From Melioribacter roseus P3M-2 (GTDB lineage: Bacteria; Bacteroidota; Ignavibacteria; Ignavibacteriales; Melioribacteraceae), in assembly GCF_000279145.1 (NCBI RefSeq), contig NC_018178.1, forward strand, positions 2,747,800 through 2,811,799: a DNA stretch of 64,000 nucleotides, in the 5' to 3' direction. Of this stretch, positions 1-9,604 are shown one piece after another. Made by a program: the position numbers and the translations under genes. The notes beneath the pieces are model-generated. The model did not search any database. It was not told the origin of the DNA and worked only from the letters and a program-made list of their open reading frames with translations. Numbering within the stretch: the stretch's first letter is position 1; every line of letters begins with the position of its first letter.

Positions 1-2
1 CC

Positions 3-839
3 GCATACGGCTTCGGTTATTCCGAAGAAATCGTAGGCAAAGCCGTTAAAGGCAAACGGGATAAAGTTTTAATTGCTACCAAATGCGGTTTGAGATGGGA
101 CCTGGAAAAAGGCGAGTTCTTTTTCTATACGACGGAAAAAGGAGCTGCGGACGAATCGACTCCCGGAGCGATGAAAATCTATAAATATCTTCATCCCGAA
201 TCGATTCGTTATGAAATAGAGCAAAGCCTGAGAAGACTCCAGACCGATTATATCGATTTATACCAAACTCACTGGCAGGAATCGACAACTCCGATTGAAG
301 ATACAATGGCGGAATTGACCAAATTAAAAGACGAAGGCAAAATAAGAGCCATCGGAGTATCTAATGCGACGGTCGAACAGATGAAAAGATACGGAGCGAT
401 CGATTCCGACCAGGAAAAATATAATATGCTCCACAGAAAAATCGAAGAACAGGGCAATCTTGACTACTGTTACGAAAATAAGATTGCAGTTCTGGCATAC
501 TCGCCGCTTTCGCAGGGCTTGTTGACCGGAAAAATTTCACCCGACAGAAAATACAACGAAGGCGACCTGAGACGCAATAATCCTCTGTTTACGCCGGAAA
601 ATATCAATAAGGTGAATTCCATGCTGAAAGAATTCGAGCCGATTGCGGAAAAACACGAAGTGTCGGTAGCTCAGCTTGTTTGCGCCTGGACTTTTAACAG
701 AAAAGGGATTACGCATTTGCTCTGCGGCGCAAGAAATCGTCGGCAGGTAATTGAGAATGCTGGAGCGGGTTCGGTTCAGTTAAGTCGGGAAGATATTGAT
801 ACGATTAATTCTATTTATTCAAAATATTTTGAACAGTGA
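3..839 (+). CDS. aldo/keto reductase, 5' end missing
   Basis: The reading frame is open from base 3, so the gene begins upstream of the window; a first in-window ATG near base 90 is internal. The protein is an NADPH-dependent aldo/keto reductase. The visible part holds the catalytic lysine strand (IATKCG), the catalytic histidine segment (DLYQTHW), the EGKIRAIGVSN strand, AYSPLSQGLLTGK and the C-terminal cofactor-binding GARNRRQ segment. The catalytic Asp/Tyr pair lies in the missing N-terminus. It overlaps the next gene by four bases (GTGA), so the two are probably co-transcribed. In this pectin context a role in sugar or sugar-acid reduction is an inference; the substrate cannot be read from the sequence. 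Confidence 0.9.
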   Translation, partial: AYGFGYSEEIVGKAVKGKRDKVLIATKCGLRWDLEKGEFFFYTTEKGAADESTPGAMKIYKYLHPESIRYEIEQSLRRLQTDYIDLYQTHWQESTTPIEDTMAELTKLKDEGKIRAIGVSNATVEQMKRYGAIDSDQEKYNMLHRKIEEQGNLDYCYENKIAVLAYSPLSQGLLTGKISPDRKYNEGDLRRNNPLFTPENINKVNSMLKEFEPIAEKHEVSVAQLVCAWTFNRKGITHLLCGARNRRQVIENAGAGSVQLSREDIDTINSIYSKYFEQ

Positions 840-1828
840 CAAAAATAAAAAAAGAAGAACTCAAAGATATATTTCGAATTAAATTATTAGAGCGCGGCTT
901 TCCAGTTGATGACGCCGAGCTGTGCGCCGAAATTTTTACTGATAATACGGCTAGCGGCGTTTATTCCCACGGCATCAACAGATTTCCTCTTTTTATCGAG
1001 TATATCGACAAGGGGTTGATTAAGCCGGGAGCAAAGCCCGCTTTAAAAAAATCGTATTCGGCAGTCGAGCAATGGGACGGTAATATCGGTCCCGGTCCAT
1101 TGAACGCTTATGCAGTAACGCAAAGAGCAATGGAACTCGCCGAAGAATACGGCATCGGTTGTATTGCTTTGAGAAATACTAATCACTGGATGCGAGCGGG
1201 ATATTTCGGATGGATGGCGGCTGAAAAAGGATTCATCTTTATCTGCTGGACAAATACAATTCCTAATCTGCCGCCGTGGAACGCAAAGCAGGCGGCGACG
1301 GGCAATAACCCGATAGTAGTTGCCGTACCGCGTAAAGAGGGTCCGGTAGTGCTCGATATGGCGTTGTCTCAATTTTCATACGGTAAAATTGCCGATTATA
1401 TAAATAAAAACCGAGAACTCCCTTACTACGGCGGTTTCGACTCGCAGGGTAATTTGACCAAAGATCCCTCTGAAATAAATAAAACGCAGCGGGCTCTGCC
1501 AATAGGACTTTGGAAAGGAGCCGGATTATCGCTCCTGCTCGATTTAATTGCCTCGATTCTTGCCGAAGGCAATTCTACCGCCGATTTGTCGAAATCGGAA
1601 TATGATACGGGAATGTCCCAGGTATTTATAGCTATTAAGCCGGTATTCAACGATAAACTCGAATTGTATGTCGATGAAATTTTGAGATTCTATAAAAGCG
1701 CGGAACCAGTGTCCGTCGACGAAGTTATTTATTACCCTGGAGAAAGATCAGCGCGTTTCAAGAAAAAGTGCGAAGAAGAAGGAATTCCGGTTGAAGAGCA
1801 ATTATTGGATAGAATTAAAGCGTTATGA
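836..1828 (+). CDS. YiaK-like 2,3-diketo-L-gulonate reductase (Ldh_2 family)
   Basis: A 330-residue malate/L-lactate dehydrogenase-type (Ldh_2) oxidoreductase closest in appearance to E. coli YiaK, an NADH-dependent reductase of 2,3-diketo-L-gulonate. Matching blocks are SGVYSHGINRF with the catalytic His at about residue 45, EQWDGNIGPG, ALRNTNHWMRAG, ICWTNT, MALSQFSYGK and LPIGLWKGAGLS. The length is as expected for the family. The start is a GTG overlapping the stop of the aldo/keto reductase; the end overlaps the next ATG (ATGA), so three genes are translationally linked. In this locus it probably handles a keto-sugar acid released from pectin; that substrate is inferred. Confidence 0.88.
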   Translation: MTKIKKEELKDIFRIKLLERGFPVDDAELCAEIFTDNTASGVYSHGINRFPLFIEYIDKGLIKPGAKPALKKSYSAVEQWDGNIGPGPLNAYAVTQRAMELAEEYGIGCIALRNTNHWMRAGYFGWMAAEKGFIFICWTNTIPNLPPWNAKQAATGNNPIVVAVPRKEGPVVLDMALSQFSYGKIADYINKNRELPYYGGFDSQGNLTKDPSEINKTQRALPIGLWKGAGLSLLLDLIASILAEGNSTADLSKSEYDTGMSQVFIAIKPVFNDKLELYVDEILRFYKSAEPVSVDEVIYYPGERSARFKKKCEEEGIPVEEQLLDRIKAL

Positions 1829-2538
1829 AGATTTTTATAATTTATTTAATAATTACAGTGACTGGCGTTTTTGCCCAAAACAAAACGGATTTATTGATAG
1901 TAACCGGCGGTAAAGCGGTCGACCCTTCGTTTTACCGGATATTCGACGACAATAAAGAAATAAATTATAAAGCGATAGCCAAACCCGATGCGTTTAACTT
2001 TTTCAGCGGCGATTCGATGTCGATTTATGACGTGGTTCTCTTTTACGATACTTTTCAGGAGATGAATGCCGGACAAAAAGAGGCGTTCCTTTCGATTTTC
2101 GAAAAGGGAATTGGCGTCTTATTTTTGCATCATGCAATCGTTGCACACCAGGAATGGGATGAATTTTTAAAAATTGCCGGCGCCAGATATCACTACACTC
2201 CGTATTTATACAAAGGGCTAAAATACGGTCCTTCCACTTACAAACACGATCAGGATTTTGAAGTAATTATACTCGACAATAATCATCCGGTTACTAAAGG
2301 GATGGAAAATTTTTCCGTTCACGACGAGATTTATATCAATATAGAATATGCGGAGGGAAACAATAATTTACTGGGTACGGATAATTGCGAGTCGGCAAAA
2401 TATTTGGGGTGGACAAGGAAATACAAGAATTCCGTGGTAGTTACGCTTCTATTGGGGCATGACAGGAATGTATACGAAAACAAAAATTTTCGAAATTTAA
2501 TCAGCAATTCAATCGAGTGGTTAAAAAAAGGAAAGTAG
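1825..2538 (+). CDS. ThuA-like domain protein, exported
   Basis: A 237-residue protein with a signal peptide (hydrophobic residues 3-16, cleavage likely after VFAQ) followed by a ThuA-like class I glutamine-amidotransferase fold: TDLLIVTGGK near the start, FYDTFQEM, then GVLFLHHAIVAHQEW, the histidine-rich turn typical of the family, and HDEIYIN later. ThuA-like proteins are common in sugar-utilisation loci of Bacteroidota; their reaction is generally not established. It closes the three-gene operon and starts inside the previous stop codon (ATGA). Confidence 0.8.
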   Translation: MKIFIIYLIITVTGVFAQNKTDLLIVTGGKAVDPSFYRIFDDNKEINYKAIAKPDAFNFFSGDSMSIYDVVLFYDTFQEMNAGQKEAFLSIFEKGIGVLFLHHAIVAHQEWDEFLKIAGARYHYTPYLYKGLKYGPSTYKHDQDFEVIILDNNHPVTKGMENFSVHDEIYINIEYAEGNNNLLGTDNCESAKYLGWTRKYKNSVVVTLLLGHDRNVYENKNFRNLISNSIEWLKKGK

Positions 2539-2576
2539 ACTGAATAAATCTATTGACATTAAAACAAAATTTTCGC

Positions 2577-2613
2577 AACTTAAGTTAGCGATTAAGTTAA
2601 GCATATAGCTTAA
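2577..2613. promoter_or_regulatory. operator-like dyad upstream of the pectin enzymes
   Basis: In the 105-base gap before the beta-helix gene lie a perfect 10-base palindrome AACTTAAGTT (2577-2586), two direct copies of TTAAGTTA (2580-2587 and 2592-2599) and an inverted pair TTAAGC/GCTTAA around ATATA (2597-2613). A good ribosome site GGGAGGT follows at 2633-2639. This is the only clear dyad cluster before a gene in the locus, so it may be a regulator-binding site; the regulator is not in the window. Confidence 0.35.
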
Positions 2614-2643
2614 TTTCACAAACAATAAGTCTGGGAGGTTAAC

Positions 2644-4032
2644 ATGCCTAAAAAGTTACTTTTTTTGTTGATTTTTGCGTTTTCCGGAATGGTTTTTGCA
2701 CAAAATGTCATTATGGTAGATCCGGGCGACGGCTCGCTTACGACGGCAATCGAAAATGCCAGTTCAGGGGATATCCTTGTTTTGATTAACGGCGCTGAAT
2801 ATACAACTTCGACGGCTAACTTCGCCGTATTGAAGAACAAGCAAATTACTATTAAAGCCGAAGAACCGACTGCTGAAGTCAAGCCGATTTTGTACAGCAA
2901 CTTTACACCGGGCGAAAATTCACCCAGCGAATACTTTGTTATGGACGAAGGCAGCGCTTTGACGCTCGAAGGTCTCGAAATCAGAGGCGACAGCCCGATG
3001 GCTCCAGGAATTCCGGTTCAAACAAAACTTATTTCATACCCGGTCCCATTGAACGAAATCCAGGTAGGAAAACTCTATATTAAAGATTGCGTTATTCATG
3101 ATTTTGCTGGCAATATGATAGACGGCGCATTTGACGAAACGCTCTATAACGTGGTTCAGGATACGATTATGATTCATAATACGATCGTATATAACCTTGG
3201 AGACGAACCGGGAAGCGGCACAACTGGTTCGGTGGTTCAGTTCAAATACGCAAATTGCAAATACTTTGAAGCAAAGAACTGCACATTTTATCACATTAAC
3301 GCATACGGATTGCGTTTTATGGGAGGTTCCAGTTACCCTAATTCATTTCCTCCAAAAGGTCTGATTGACCATTGTACTTTTAACGATGTTGGCGGGGGAA
3401 AAAATATGATTCTTGTAGAACACTCAGAAAATGAGTGGGTACTTTCAAATTCGATCTTCTCTAATGCTCAGGATAAAACCGAAAAAGTTTTGTATTTCAA
3501 AAGAGCTTCTTCCGATATGCCTCCGATTGCAACCTGGCAAAAATTATGCTTCTGGGAATTGGGCCCAAACCGCGATTTGAGATGGGTTACAATTCCTTCG
3601 GAAAACGATACGATTTATATGGACCCCGAATATCTCGATCCTGAAAACGGTGACTTTACATTACCCGCCGGTTCGCCTCTGCTTACATTCGGTACGGACG
3701 GCGGTCCTATCGGCGACTTAAGATGGGCCGGCAATGCTGTCTCCGTAGAAGAAAATGAAATTCTTCCGACAAGTTTCAGTCTGGAACAAAATTATCCCAA
3801 TCCGTTCAATCCGACTACAAATATCTCGTTTACTATTCCCGAAGCCGGTTATACAAAACTTGCCGTATACGATATTTTGGGAAGAGAAGTAGCCGTGCTG
3901 ATCGACGGTCAATTGAACGCGGGCAATCATAACGTTACGTTCAATGCCGAAAATTTATCAACGGGAATATATCTCTATAAACTTACATCGAAAGAGACGT
4001 CGCTCGTACGTAAAATGATGCTGATTAAATAA
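2644..4032 (+). CDS. secreted right-handed beta-helix protein with T9SS sorting domain (DUF5123/DUF4957-like)
   Basis: A 462-residue extracellular protein. A signal peptide (residues 1-19, ending FAQ) is followed by a beta-helix region of the DUF4957/DUF5123 kind seen beside pectinases and chondroitinase-like lyases: alternating short strands such as LTLEGLEIRG, LYIKDCVIHDF, IMIHNTIVYN, KYFEAKNCTFYHI and GLIDHCTFNDVGG. From about residue 378 a type A T9SS C-terminal domain starts (SLEQNYPNPFNP ... LVRKMMLIK), predicting export through T9SS and surface attachment. It may bind or cleave pectic polysaccharide. I see no residues proving catalysis. It is preceded by an operator-like dyad and closed by a terminator, so it may be a separate transcript. 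Confidence 0.8.
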   Translation: MPKKLLFLLIFAFSGMVFAQNVIMVDPGDGSLTTAIENASSGDILVLINGAEYTTSTANFAVLKNKQITIKAEEPTAEVKPILYSNFTPGENSPSEYFVMDEGSALTLEGLEIRGDSPMAPGIPVQTKLISYPVPLNEIQVGKLYIKDCVIHDFAGNMIDGAFDETLYNVVQDTIMIHNTIVYNLGDEPGSGTTGSVVQFKYANCKYFEAKNCTFYHINAYGLRFMGGSSYPNSFPPKGLIDHCTFNDVGGGKNMILVEHSENEWVLSNSIFSNAQDKTEKVLYFKRASSDMPPIATWQKLCFWELGPNRDLRWVTIPSENDTIYMDPEYLDPENGDFTLPAGSPLLTFGTDGGPIGDLRWAGNAVSVEENEILPTSFSLEQNYPNPFNPTTNISFTIPEAGYTKLAVYDILGREVAVLIDGQLNAGNHNVTFNAENLSTGIYLYKLTSKETSLVRKMMLIK

Positions 4033-4051
4033 CGGAATTTAATATATGATT

Positions 4052-4102
4052 AAAAAGGCATCCTGCATATCGAAATAATACTTTTTCCGGGATGCCTTTT
4101 TT
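4052..4102 (+). terminator. rho-independent terminator after the beta-helix gene
   Basis: Inverted repeat AAAAAGGCATCC ... GGGATGCCTTTTTT with a loop of about 25 bases, ending in a T-run. It separates the beta-helix gene from the PL1 genes. The long loop makes it less typical. Confidence 0.65.
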
Positions 4103-4122
4103 ATGATTTCTCCGGATAATCG

Positions 4123-6111
4123 ATGAAGCATTTTATTAAATACTTTATTCTGTCGCTTTTTATTCAATTTGCAATCGTCTCCGCGCAGCAACCGGCGTTC
4201 CCGGGAGCTGAAGGCTGGGGTAAATACACTATTGGCGGCAGAGGCGGCCGCGTCTTAGAAGTTACAAACCTCAACGACAGCGGACCCGGAAGTTTGAGAT
4301 ATGCCGTTGATGCTTCGGGACCCAGAACGGTTGTATTCAGGGTATCGGGTACCATTCATCTCAAGTCCGACCTTTCGATTAAAAATCCATACATTACGAT
4401 AGCCGGACAGACCGCTCCCGGCGACGGTATTTGCATCGCCGATTATCCGTTAAAAATTGACGCCGACAACGTAATTATACGATATTTAAGGTTTCGCCTG
4501 GGCGACAAAGCCGGTTTGGGAGCCGACGGCGACGCTATGAGCAGCCGGTATCATAAGAACATTATAATCGACCACTGTTCGCTGAGCTGGAGCATCGACG
4601 AGACAATGTCGCTCTATTGGTGCGAAAATTTAACGATACAATGGTGTATTATAAGCGAAAGTTTATATTCATCGACTCACGAAAAAGAAGAACACGGCTA
4701 CGGAGCCATCTGGGGCGGAAAAAATTCGTCGTATCATCACAATCTTTTTGCCCACCATTCGAGCCGCAATCCCCGTTTCGTGTCAGGCAGCGGCAATACC
4801 GATTTCAGGAATAATGTGATTTATAACTGGGGCTTCAATAGTATTTACGGCGGCGAATTACACGACCAAAATTATTCGGAGAGTCCCGCTACGCGAATAA
4901 ATCTTGCGGCTAATTATTTTAAACCGGGACCCGCCACAAAAGATGGAGTGCGAAATCGAATTGTGGCGCCGAGCACCCGAAACGGTTTGCTCGATTACGG
5001 CAAATGGTACGTTGCCGATAATTATGTTGAAGGAAGTCCCGAAACGACTCAGGACAACTGGCAGTACGGCGTTCAAAATGTCTATCCGCAATATAAAGAT
5101 TCAATAAAGTCGGATTCGCCTTTTGATTATATGCCGATAACGCAGCAGTCTGCGGAAGAAGCATATTTACTTGTGCTCGATAGCGCGGGCGCTATTCTGC
5201 CGAGGAGAGACGCTGTCGACAAAAGAATAATCGACGAAGTCCGTAACGGTTATGCCAATTACGAAGGCAAAACATATCGAGTAAAGCAGGGATTTTCCAA
5301 AGATCATCCGGTAACGGGAATTATCGATTCTCAGGAAGAAGTAGGAGGCTGGCCGGAATTAAAGCAGGGACCTGTACAAGTCGATTCCGACCATGACGGT
5401 ATGCCGGACTTTTGGGAAACAGAAAACGGTCTTAATCCTCAAGACGCTTCAGACGGAAGCTCATTTGCCGAAAACGGTTACACGAATCTCGAAAATTATC
5501 TTAATTCGATAACGTCATTCCCTGATTTCATTCCTACGCCTTCCGATTTAAGAGGAGAATTAATCGACTTTTCGAAAGTGAAATTGAGCTGGGTCGACAA
5601 TGCAGAAAACGAAAACGGTTATAAAATAGAACGCGGAATTATATCCGGAGAATCTGAAATCGTCTTCGAATTATTGGCTGAAACAGAAAAGAACACAACG
5701 AATTTTATCGATTTCTCCGCCGAAGAGTTAACGACATATTATTACAGGGTTGCGGCATTTAACGACTCGTTATCCTCCGATTACTCCGATACGTTGATAA
5801 TTACAACGTTGAGCGCTACGTCGCCTCCTTTAAAAGCGAACAATCCGATACCGTTCAATAAAGAAAGTTTTGTTTCGTTAACAACGGCGTTGGAATGGGA
5901 AGCCGGATTAAACGCGGATTATCACGAAGTCTATTTCGGACTCCAAAATCCGCCGCCGTTTGTTAAGACGGTTACGGAAAATTATTTTAAACCCGGCAAT
6001 CTTGAATACAACACAAAATATTACTGGCGAATCGACGAGATCAATTCCAACGGAAAAACAACGGGCGATACGTGGTATTTCATAACAAAAAAAATTTGTC
6101 TCCCCAAGTAA
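4123..6111 (+). CDS. PL1 pectate lyase, N-terminal part of a frame-interrupted gene
   Basis: Secreted pectate lyase that cleaves polygalacturonate by beta-elimination. Residues 1-21 are a signal peptide; the PL1 catalytic beta-helix runs from FPGAEGWGKYTIGGRGG to about residue 400 with IIIDHCSLSWSIDE, the EEHGYGAIWGG turn and HHNLFAHHSSRNPRF. A calcium-binding type repeat (VDSDHDGMPDFWE) and two fibronectin-III-like modules follow. The frame then stops at 6111 without the expected sorting domain. The sorting domain lies in the overlapping frame 6072-7070. One extra A in the A8 run 6087-6094 would join the two into a protein of about 980 residues. Translation as two pieces, pseudogene or sequencing error are all possible. 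Confidence 0.88.
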   Translation: MKHFIKYFILSLFIQFAIVSAQQPAFPGAEGWGKYTIGGRGGRVLEVTNLNDSGPGSLRYAVDASGPRTVVFRVSGTIHLKSDLSIKNPYITIAGQTAPGDGICIADYPLKIDADNVIIRYLRFRLGDKAGLGADGDAMSSRYHKNIIIDHCSLSWSIDETMSLYWCENLTIQWCIISESLYSSTHEKEEHGYGAIWGGKNSSYHHNLFAHHSSRNPRFVSGSGNTDFRNNVIYNWGFNSIYGGELHDQNYSESPATRINLAANYFKPGPATKDGVRNRIVAPSTRNGLLDYGKWYVADNYVEGSPETTQDNWQYGVQNVYPQYKDSIKSDSPFDYMPITQQSAEEAYLLVLDSAGAILPRRDAVDKRIIDEVRNGYANYEGKTYRVKQGFSKDHPVTGIIDSQEEVGGWPELKQGPVQVDSDHDGMPDFWETENGLNPQDASDGSSFAENGYTNLENYLNSITSFPDFIPTPSDLRGELIDFSKVKLSWVDNAENENGYKIERGIISGESEIVFELLAETEKNTTNFIDFSAEELTTYYYRVAAFNDSLSSDYSDTLIITTLSATSPPLKANNPIPFNKESFVSLTTALEWEAGLNADYHEVYFGLQNPPPFVKTVTENYFKPGNLEYNTKYYWRIDEINSNGKTTGDTWYFITKKICLPK

Positions 6112-7070
6112 TCGCTTACTGGAAATTCGACGAGTGTAAAAATTTTATTGTCAATGATTTTATGCAATTTCATATAAACGGCGCCGCTTTTTTAATGAAT
6201 GAGAATTCGTGGACCGAAGGCATAAACAATGCGGCGCTATTATTCGACGGAGTGGACGATTATGTGGAAATGCCTCATCACGGCGCCATTGATTTTTCAA
6301 CGGAAAGTTTTTCGATTTCCTGTTGGTTCGAATTAAACGAAATGAAAGAAACGTCGATGTATTTGATTAATAAAGGCTCTTTTGCAAAAGACCCGTTGAA
6401 CAAAAAGTCGGGCAAATGGTACGGCATTGAAATAAAGAATAACGAACTTCGTTTTGCAATCGACGACGATACAAATAAAACAACCGCAAGGCTGACGAAT
6501 TTGTCAAATTATCTTTCGGAAGGATGGAATAATGTAATTGGGGTAAGAGATGCGCAAAACGGAAAACTCAAATTATTTTTCAACGGTAAACCGGCGGACG
6601 AAGCGGCCGACATTACGGGCGATATTTCCGAAAGGGAAAATTTATTTGTAGGAAACAGTTCCGATAAGAACGCTCCGTTTTCCGGCGCGATCGACGAATT
6701 AAAAATATTTAACTATCCGGTTGACGCGGCAGAAGCCGAAAAAATATTCAGACAATTTATTACTTCTTTGAAAGAAACTGACAAAATTCCATATAATCTC
6801 GAATTGAGCCAGAATTATCCCAATCCTTTCAATCCGGAAACAATTATAAGATATTCACTGCCGGAAAAAGGACATGTAAGATTAAAGTTGTTCGACGTTC
6901 TCGGAAGGGAAATCAGAACATTGATTGATGAATACAGGACGTCGGGCGTATATTCTTACCGTTTTAGTTTGAACGCATTGCCTGATAAAAATTTGCCGAA
7001 CGGAATTTATTATTATCAACTTACTTTTGACAATAAAACAATCACTAAAAAAATGTTGCTACTCAAATAA
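6072..7070 (+). CDS. LamG-like and T9SS sorting domains, C-terminal part of the frame-interrupted PL1 gene
   Basis: This frame has no signal peptide and no ribosome site; its GTG lies inside the upstream gene. It encodes a concanavalin-like (LamG) domain (ALLFDGVDDYVEMP ... GWNNVIGVRD ... LFVGNSSDKNAPFSGAIDELKIFN) and then a T9SS type A sorting domain (LSQNYPNPFNPETIIRYSLPE ... KKMLLLK). It is the natural C-terminal half of the preceding pectate lyase: a carbohydrate-binding module plus the secretion and anchoring tag. As an independent product it could not be exported. Confidence 0.75.
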   Translation: MVFHNKKNLSPQVIAYWKFDECKNFIVNDFMQFHINGAAFLMNENSWTEGINNAALLFDGVDDYVEMPHHGAIDFSTESFSISCWFELNEMKETSMYLINKGSFAKDPLNKKSGKWYGIEIKNNELRFAIDDDTNKTTARLTNLSNYLSEGWNNVIGVRDAQNGKLKLFFNGKPADEAADITGDISERENLFVGNSSDKNAPFSGAIDELKIFNYPVDAAEAEKIFRQFITSLKETDKIPYNLELSQNYPNPFNPETIIRYSLPEKGHVRLKLFDVLGREIRTLIDEYRTSGVYSYRFSLNALPDKNLPNGIYYYQLTFDNKTITKKMLLLK

Positions 7071-7081
7071 CAGGAGCTTAC

Positions 7082-9600
7082 GTGAAAAAAATACTCTCTT
7101 ATTTTTCTTTTTCGCAATTCTAACCGGTACGGCTATCGGACAAAATAATGCCGTCGTAAAATGGGATTTAATTGAAAATCAGGAAGTGACATTTACGGAA
7201 GGAAATATTTTAGGGTTGCCCGCCACAGGGCGCAATATGGAAGTTAGAGATTATACGGGAGTTTTGTCGGATAATTCGACAGGCCCCCTTGGAAAATATC
7301 AAAGATGGTGGACCGGAGAAAACTGGCCGGACGAATCTTCCGACAATCCCGATAGATATATCGAATTTGCGGCATACCCCGCTGTCGGCTATAAATTAAC
7401 GGTGACGAATATCTCTTTCTATATGAACGCCGGCGGCACCGGCAAAATGAAAGCAAATGTGTACTATTCCGTTTCATCGGATTTCTCTAATCCCGTTAAA
7501 CTGAACAGCGGCGATTTTATTGAAGTCGGCAGAGACACTCGGGATAAATACTCATTTGATATTACCGAGACGATTACAGACCGGCAAAAAATCTACGTGA
7601 GAATCTATCCGTGGTTGCCGGACGGTTCGACAAATCCGTCCAAGTATATTTTTCTTCAGGAATTTACGATATCGGGAATAGCTTCCGAATCCGGAAATCA
7701 GTTGCCTTTGACCGTTGTAACTAATCAAGCTACCGACATAACTTCCTTTACGGCGGTGTTAAGAGGAAATATCATTTACGAAAATAACGACGATATTTTG
7801 GAACGGGGATTTTGCCTGAATACTACAGGCAACCCGACAATCGACGATATCAAAATAATTGCGGGAAACGGCGCGGGTAATTTTACTGCCATGGTCGATA
7901 GCCTGCTGCCAAATACTCAGTATTACTACAGGGCATATGCCAAAACCGCGGATACAATCTATTACGGTATCGAAATGAAATTCGATACTAAAGGCGTGCC
8001 TTCGAATATAATTGCATTCCCGGGCGCCGAAGGATACGGCAGATTTACTTCCGGTGGACGTGGGGGGGACGTCTACGAAGTTACGACGCTTGATGACAAC
8101 AATTCGCCCGGCAGCTTGAGATACGCTGTTAATCAGTCGGGGCCCAGAACAATTGTGTTCAGAGTATCAGGAACAATACGACTCAAATCGAAGCTTTCGA
8201 TTAAAAACGGAAATCTTACAATTGCGGGACAGACCGCTCCGGGCGACGGTATTTGTATTGCCGACTATCCGGTAACAATCGACGCCGACAATGTAATCGT
8301 GCGATATATGCGTTTTCGTTTGGGCGATATTTACGGAGTGGAAGACGACGCTTTTAACGGCAGAGAAAACAAAGATATAATTATAGACCATTGCTCTATG
8401 TCCTGGAGCATAGACGAAGCGGCCAGTTTTTATGACAACGAAAATTTTACAATGCAATGGTGCATTATAAGCGAGTCGTTAAATGAATCGAAACATTCCA
8501 AAGGAGCGCATGGATACGGAGGTATTTGGGGCGGAATGGGCGCTACTTTTCATCATAATTTATTGGCTCATCACAGAAGCAGGAATCCCCGTTTTAACGG
8601 AAGCCGTTACCATCGTCAGCCTCAAAAAGAGATTGTCGATTTTGTCAACAATGTGATTTATAATTGGGGCGAAAACAGCGCCTACGGCGGCGAAGAAGGA
8701 AATCAAAACGTAAGATCGAATTATTATAAAGCCGGTCCCGCAACAAAATCCGGAGTCGCTTACAGAATTGTGAATCCGACCACAGACGGAGGCACCAATA
8801 CCGGATTCGGTAAATTCTACGTAGCCGACAATTTTGTATTCGGTTATCCCGATGCGACTGCGGACAACTGGGGTAAGGGTGTTCAGGGAATTACAGCCGA
8901 AGTTAAAGCGCAGGTGAGAGTCGATACTCCTTTTCCGATTGCTGATGTTTCAGTTCAATCGCCCGAAGAAGCATATCAACTCGTTTTGCAAAACGCCGGC
9001 GCCACGTTGCCAAAACGCGACCCGATTGACTCGCGTATTGTAGAAGAAGCTCGTACAGGCACGGCTGCTTACGGTAAAAGTTGGGGCGGCGGAGGAAAAG
9101 GCATTATCGATTCGCAGGAAGACGTAGGCGGCTGGCCGGAATTAAATACTTATAACGTTCCCGTTGATTCGGACCACGACGGAATGCCGGACGACTGGGA
9201 AACCGCCAACGGTTTGGATCCGAATAATCCCGAAGACCGGAATTATGTGCGCGAGGACGGATATACCTTTCTGGAAATTTATTTGAATGAACTTGCAACC
9301 ATAACGGGAATTAGCGATAATCAAAATGAAATTAAAACCGATTTCATTTTGAATCAGAACTACCCCAATCCGTTTAATCCGACTACTAAAATCGATTTTA
9401 GTTTATCGAAAAGAGGTTATGTAAAATTAGCCGTTTATGATTTGTTAGGACGGGAAATTGCAAATCTTCATACGGGAATTTTAAGAGCGGGGTATCATTC
9501 CTTTAATTTCGACGCTACCGGCGTTTCAAGCGGAGTTTATTTCTATCGTCTCGACTTCGACGGCAGGTCAATTACTAAGAAGATGATTATTTCAAAATAG
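7082..9600 (+). CDS. PL1 pectate lyase with T9SS sorting domain, start region frame-broken
   Basis: A second secreted pectate lyase, paralogous to the one upstream (FPGAEGYGRFTSGGRGG, IIIDHCSMSWSIDEA, GYGGIWGG, HHNLLAHHRSRNPRF). An N-terminal beta-sandwich region and a fibronectin-like module precede the PL1 domain; a DSDHDGMPDDWE calcium-type motif and a T9SS type A domain (NQNYPNPFNPTTKIDF ... KKMIISK) end it. The ribosome site AGGAG and GTG at 7082 give a signal peptide only if one A is added to the A7 run 7085-7091; the unbroken frame otherwise runs back into the previous gene without a credible start. A G7 run at 8062-8068 lies in the conserved GGRGGD motif. Confidence 0.85.
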
Positions 9601-9604
9601 TTAT

